DNA of 64,000 bases from Paraglaciecola marina (GTDB taxonomy: Bacteria; Pseudomonadota; Gammaproteobacteria; Enterobacterales; Alteromonadaceae): the NCBI RefSeq assembly GCF_004360155.1, contig NZ_SAIS01000017.1:1-64000 (forward strand), in the 5' to 3' direction. The position numbers and the translations under genes are program-made. Below the pieces are notes generated by a model. It was not told the DNA's origin. It was given only the letters and a program-made list of their open reading frames with translations, and made no database searches. This document shows, one piece after another, positions 61,333 to 64,000 of this stretch (positions are counted from its first letter, which is position 1; each line of letters opens with the position of its first letter).

Positions 61333-63936
61333 ATGAATTATGATTACCGTAAACCTCTACCAAATTTTAAGGTGGGTGGTGCAAGTGTTGACTTCTTTGA
61401 TGCTAGAGAAGCCATAGAAAACATCAGTGAAGGGGCTTATAAAAAGTTACCTTATACCTCACGGGTATTAGCTGAGCAGTTAGTGCGAAAGTGCTCTCCT
61501 GAACTACTAACAGCCTTTCTTGAACAACTTATTTATAGTAAACAAGAGCTTGATTTTCCTTGGTATCCGGCTCGTGTTGTTTGTCATGATATTTTAGGTC
61601 AAACCGCATTGGTTGATTTAGCAGGCTTACGAGATGCCATAGCAGAGCAGGGTGGCGACCCAGCAAAAGTTAACCCTGTTGTGCCGACTCAGCTAATTGT
61701 GGATCATTCATTGGCTGTGGAACACGGTGGCTTTGATGCTGACGCCTTTGAAAAAAATAGAGCCATTGAAGATAGAAGAAACCAAGACCGCTTTCATTTT
61801 ATTGAGTGGACCAAAACCGCGTTTAAAAATGTAGATGTTATCCCAGCTGGTAATGGGATTATGCATCAAATAAATCTTGAGAAAATGTCTCCCGTTATCC
61901 AACTTAGAGATGGCGTAGCCTTTCCTGATACATGTGTCGGTACAGATAGTCATACTCCACACGTTGATGCTTTAGGGGTTATTGCCATAGGGGTAGGTGG
62001 CTTAGAAGCTGAGACCGTTATGCTTGGCAGGCCATCAATGATGCGACTACCCAATATTGTGGGCGTAAAAATAAGGGGTTCTCGACAGCCTGGAATTACC
62101 GCTACAGATATTGTACTGGCGATGACAGAATTCTTACGGGATGCCAAAGTTGTGTCTGCCTATTTAGAGTTTTTTGGAGAAGGCACAGCTGCCTTAACCA
62201 TAGGTGACAGAGCCACCATTTCGAATATGACCCCAGAGTATGGAGCATCGGCTGGGTTATTTTATATTGATAAGCAAACCATTGATTATTTAAAAATTAC
62301 TGGTAGAGAGACAGAGCAAATCGAGTTAGTCGAACACTACGCCAAACAAACTGGCTTATGGGCTGATGACCTAACAGAAGTTGAATATGCAAGGGTTTTA
62401 GAGTTTGATTTATCCAGTGTTGGCCGCAATATGGCTGGGCCATCAAATCCCCATAGGCGGCTTGCCACTTCAGACCTAGCCACAAAAGGTATCGCTAAAG
62501 ATGTGAAAGAAGTTGCGGGAAAAATGCCCGATGGCGCGGTGATCATCGCAGCAATAACCAGTTGTACCAATACTAGTAACCCGCGAAATGTAGTGGCAGC
62601 AGGATTAATTGCTAAAAAAGCCAATGAATTAGGATTAATAAGAAAACCTTGGGTTAAATCCTCATTTGCTCCCGGCTCTAAAGTGGCAAAATACTACTTA
62701 GAAGAGTCTGGATTATTGCCAGAAATGGAAAAACTAGGCTTCGGTATTGTGGCCTACGCCTGCACAACCTGTAATGGCATGAGTGGCGCCCTAGATCCAA
62801 AAATTCAAAAAGAAGTCATAGACAGAGATTTATACAGCACTGCGGTACTGTCAGGTAATCGTAACTTTGACGGACGTATTCATCCCTATGCAAAGCAAGC
62901 GTTTCTAGCTTCTCCTCCTTTGGTGGTAGCTTACGCTATCGCCGGTACCATTCGTTTTGATATTGAAAAAGACGCCCTCGGATTTGATAAAGATGGTAAG
63001 GCTATAACCCTAAAAGATATTTGGCCTGATGATGCAGAGATTGATGCAATAGTTAGTGAATTTGTAAAGCCAGAGCAATTTAAAAAAGTCTATACCCCCA
63101 TGTTTGACCTTGGCTCTTTTGAACCAGCTGAGAGCCCATTGTATGATTGGCGCTCGCAGAGTACCTATATTCGTCGCCCACCATACTGGGAAGGCGCACT
63201 AGCGGGTAAACGCACTATGCAAGGTATGCGAGCATTAGCTGTGTTAGGCGACAATATAACCACAGACCATCTCTCACCTTCAAATGCCATTATGTTAGAC
63301 AGCGCAGCAGGAGAATATTTGCATAAGATGGGCCTGCCTGAGGAAGATTTTAATTCTTACGCTACTCACAGGGGTGACCATTTAACCGCGCAGCGTGCCA
63401 CCTTTGCTAATCCTAAATTATTGAATGAAATGGTGTTAGAAAATGGCCAAGTTAAACAAGGCTCATTTGCGAGATTAGAACCTGAAGGGAAAGTTATGCG
63501 CATGTGGGAAACCATAGAAACTTACATGGAACGAAAACAACCTTTAATTATTGTTGCTGGTGCAGATTATGGACAAGGATCATCAAGAGATTGGGCTGCA
63601 AAAGGAGTTAGGTTAGCCGGAGTTGAGGTGATACTTGCAGAAGGGTTTGAACGTATTCACCGTACAAATTTAGTAGGAATGGGCGTTTTACCTTTAGAGT
63701 TTACCAACAAAGAAGACCGTAAATCCTTAAGGCTTGATGGCACAGAAATCTATGATGTGGTGGGTAAACCTGAAGCTGGTGGGCAACTTAAGGTAAAAAT
63801 TACCCGTAAAGACAGCTCGCACACAGATATATTGGTAACGTGTCGCTTAGATACAGCTGAAGAAGTAAAAGTTTATGATGCCGGTGGCGTGTTGCAGCGT
63901 TTTGCACAAGATTTTCTTGAGTCAAATTTAGCGTAA
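61333..63936 (+). CDS. acnD: Fe/S-dependent 2-methylcitrate dehydratase AcnD
   Basis: Aconitase-family enzyme of 867 residues that dehydrates 2-methylcitrate, working with PrpF. [4Fe-4S] ligands appear in ITSCTNTSNP and YACTTCNG. Substrate-binding arginines and the swivel domain (VAGADYGQGSSRDWAAKG) are present. It starts MNYDYRKPLP, as in other AcnD proteins. The ATG at 61333 is preferred; a TTG at 61321 would add four residues. With PrpF it replaces the PrpD-type dehydratase of E. coli. Confidence 0.95.
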   Translation: MNYDYRKPLPNFKVGGASVDFFDAREAIENISEGAYKKLPYTSRVLAEQLVRKCSPELLTAFLEQLIYSKQELDFPWYPARVVCHDILGQTALVDLAGLRDAIAEQGGDPAKVNPVVPTQLIVDHSLAVEHGGFDADAFEKNRAIEDRRNQDRFHFIEWTKTAFKNVDVIPAGNGIMHQINLEKMSPVIQLRDGVAFPDTCVGTDSHTPHVDALGVIAIGVGGLEAETVMLGRPSMMRLPNIVGVKIRGSRQPGITATDIVLAMTEFLRDAKVVSAYLEFFGEGTAALTIGDRATISNMTPEYGASAGLFYIDKQTIDYLKITGRETEQIELVEHYAKQTGLWADDLTEVEYARVLEFDLSSVGRNMAGPSNPHRRLATSDLATKGIAKDVKEVAGKMPDGAVIIAAITSCTNTSNPRNVVAAGLIAKKANELGLIRKPWVKSSFAPGSKVAKYYLEESGLLPEMEKLGFGIVAYACTTCNGMSGALDPKIQKEVIDRDLYSTAVLSGNRNFDGRIHPYAKQAFLASPPLVVAYAIAGTIRFDIEKDALGFDKDGKAITLKDIWPDDAEIDAIVSEFVKPEQFKKVYTPMFDLGSFEPAESPLYDWRSQSTYIRRPPYWEGALAGKRTMQGMRALAVLGDNITTDHLSPSNAIMLDSAAGEYLHKMGLPEEDFNSYATHRGDHLTAQRATFANPKLLNEMVLENGQVKQGSFARLEPEGKVMRMWETIETYMERKQPLIIVAGADYGQGSSRDWAAKGVRLAGVEVILAEGFERIHRTNLVGMGVLPLEFTNKEDRKSLRLDGTEIYDVVGKPEAGGQLKVKITRKDSSHTDILVTCRLDTAEEVKVYDAGGVLQRFAQDFLESNLA

Positions 63937-63951
63937 CTCTGGAGTGAAATT

Positions 63952-64000
63952 ATGATTTTTAATCCTCAAATTGGCATTCCTGCAACCTATATGCGCGGTG
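63952..64000 (+). CDS. prpF: PrpF (AcnD-accessory isomerase), start of gene cut by window end
   Basis: Sixteen codons are visible from the ATG at 63952, giving MIFNPQIGIPATYMRG. The IPATYMRG stretch is the conserved N-terminus of PrpF, which assists AcnD by isomerising aconitate-type products. GGAG lies 8 bases upstream and the gene starts 15 bases after acnD. The rest lies beyond base 64000. Confidence 0.85.
   Translation, partial: MIFNPQIGIPATYMRG

Overview
This is a chromosomal window of about 40% GC (by eye) from a marine-type gammaproteobacterium, most likely Alteromonadales/Alteromonadaceae (Paraglaciecola/Glaciecola/Alteromonas-like). The indicators are the smc-zipA-ligA order, a 2-methylcitrate cluster of GntR-prpB-prpC-acnD-prpF, RlmJ, a TonB-dependent receptor, and the protein style throughout. 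There are no phage genes, transposases, CRISPR arrays, rRNAs or tRNAs that I can see. Coding density is high and most genes sit in tight operons with 1-11 nt overlaps.

Layout. 1-8.8 kb: a partial gene end, a HAD hydrolase, cysZ, then smc-zipA-ligA. 8.9-12.5 kb: a membrane-protein operon (DUF2157, DUF4401, GDYXXLXY), a small membrane protein and an XRE regulator with two membrane segments. 12.5-13.2 kb: a secreted spondin-domain-like protein. 13.4-35 kb: a large purine-catabolism island. The leftward operon xdhA-xdhB-xdhC-uraD-uraH-guaD-puuD(-glpT) takes hypoxanthine, xanthine and guanine to allantoin. Facing away from it are a RutR-like TetR regulator and puuE (allantoinase). Beyond these lie an AzgA-type purine permease, an adenine deaminase, a small exported protein, a predicted lipoprotein fusing a NUP (purine nucleoside 'permease') domain to a cupin_5 domain, a TonB-dependent receptor, an 8-oxoguanine-deaminase-like enzyme and a xanthine/uracil permease. 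Allantoate-degrading enzymes are not in the window.

35-41 kb: a mercaptopyruvate-type sulfurtransferase, then a leftward four-gene operon that looks like a closed glucosylglycerate cycle (glycerate kinase, glucosyl-3-phosphoglycerate phosphatase, its synthase, and a GH13_18 glucosylglycerate phosphorylase). 41-44.6 kb: a Moco riboswitch followed by moaA-mobA-moaB-moaC-moaD-moaE, supplying the pterin cofactor that the xanthine dehydrogenase needs. 44.7-49 kb: a secreted beta-propeller/FlgD-like protein and an M2-family peptidase lipoprotein. 49.4-55.6 kb: branched-chain 2-oxoacid dehydrogenase E1alpha-E1beta-E2 (no E3), rlmJ and a divergent protein kinase. 55.6-58.4 kb: tesB, a gamma-carbonic-anhydrase-like protein and an alanine-glyoxylate-type aminotransferase. 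58.5-64 kb: the GntR regulator and propionate (2-methylcitrate) genes, with prpF cut by the window end. The propionyl-CoA this cluster handles can come from the branched-chain oxoacid dehydrogenase route.

The most notable signal is a repeated palindrome close to TGACCA-NN-TGGTCA. It occurs in four promoter regions of the purine island (22970-22993, 26254-26269, 32130-32149, 35103-35116) and matches the site known for E. coli RutR, while a RutR-like regulator is encoded at 23191-23835. This suggests one local regulon covering outer-membrane uptake, inner-membrane transport, deamination and oxidation of purines. Other points of interest are the NUP-cupin fusion, the glucosylglycerate cycle, the kinase with altered HRD/DFG motifs, a 23-bp perfect hairpin at 32236-32286, and paired TTGTCGACAA operators before the prp regulator.
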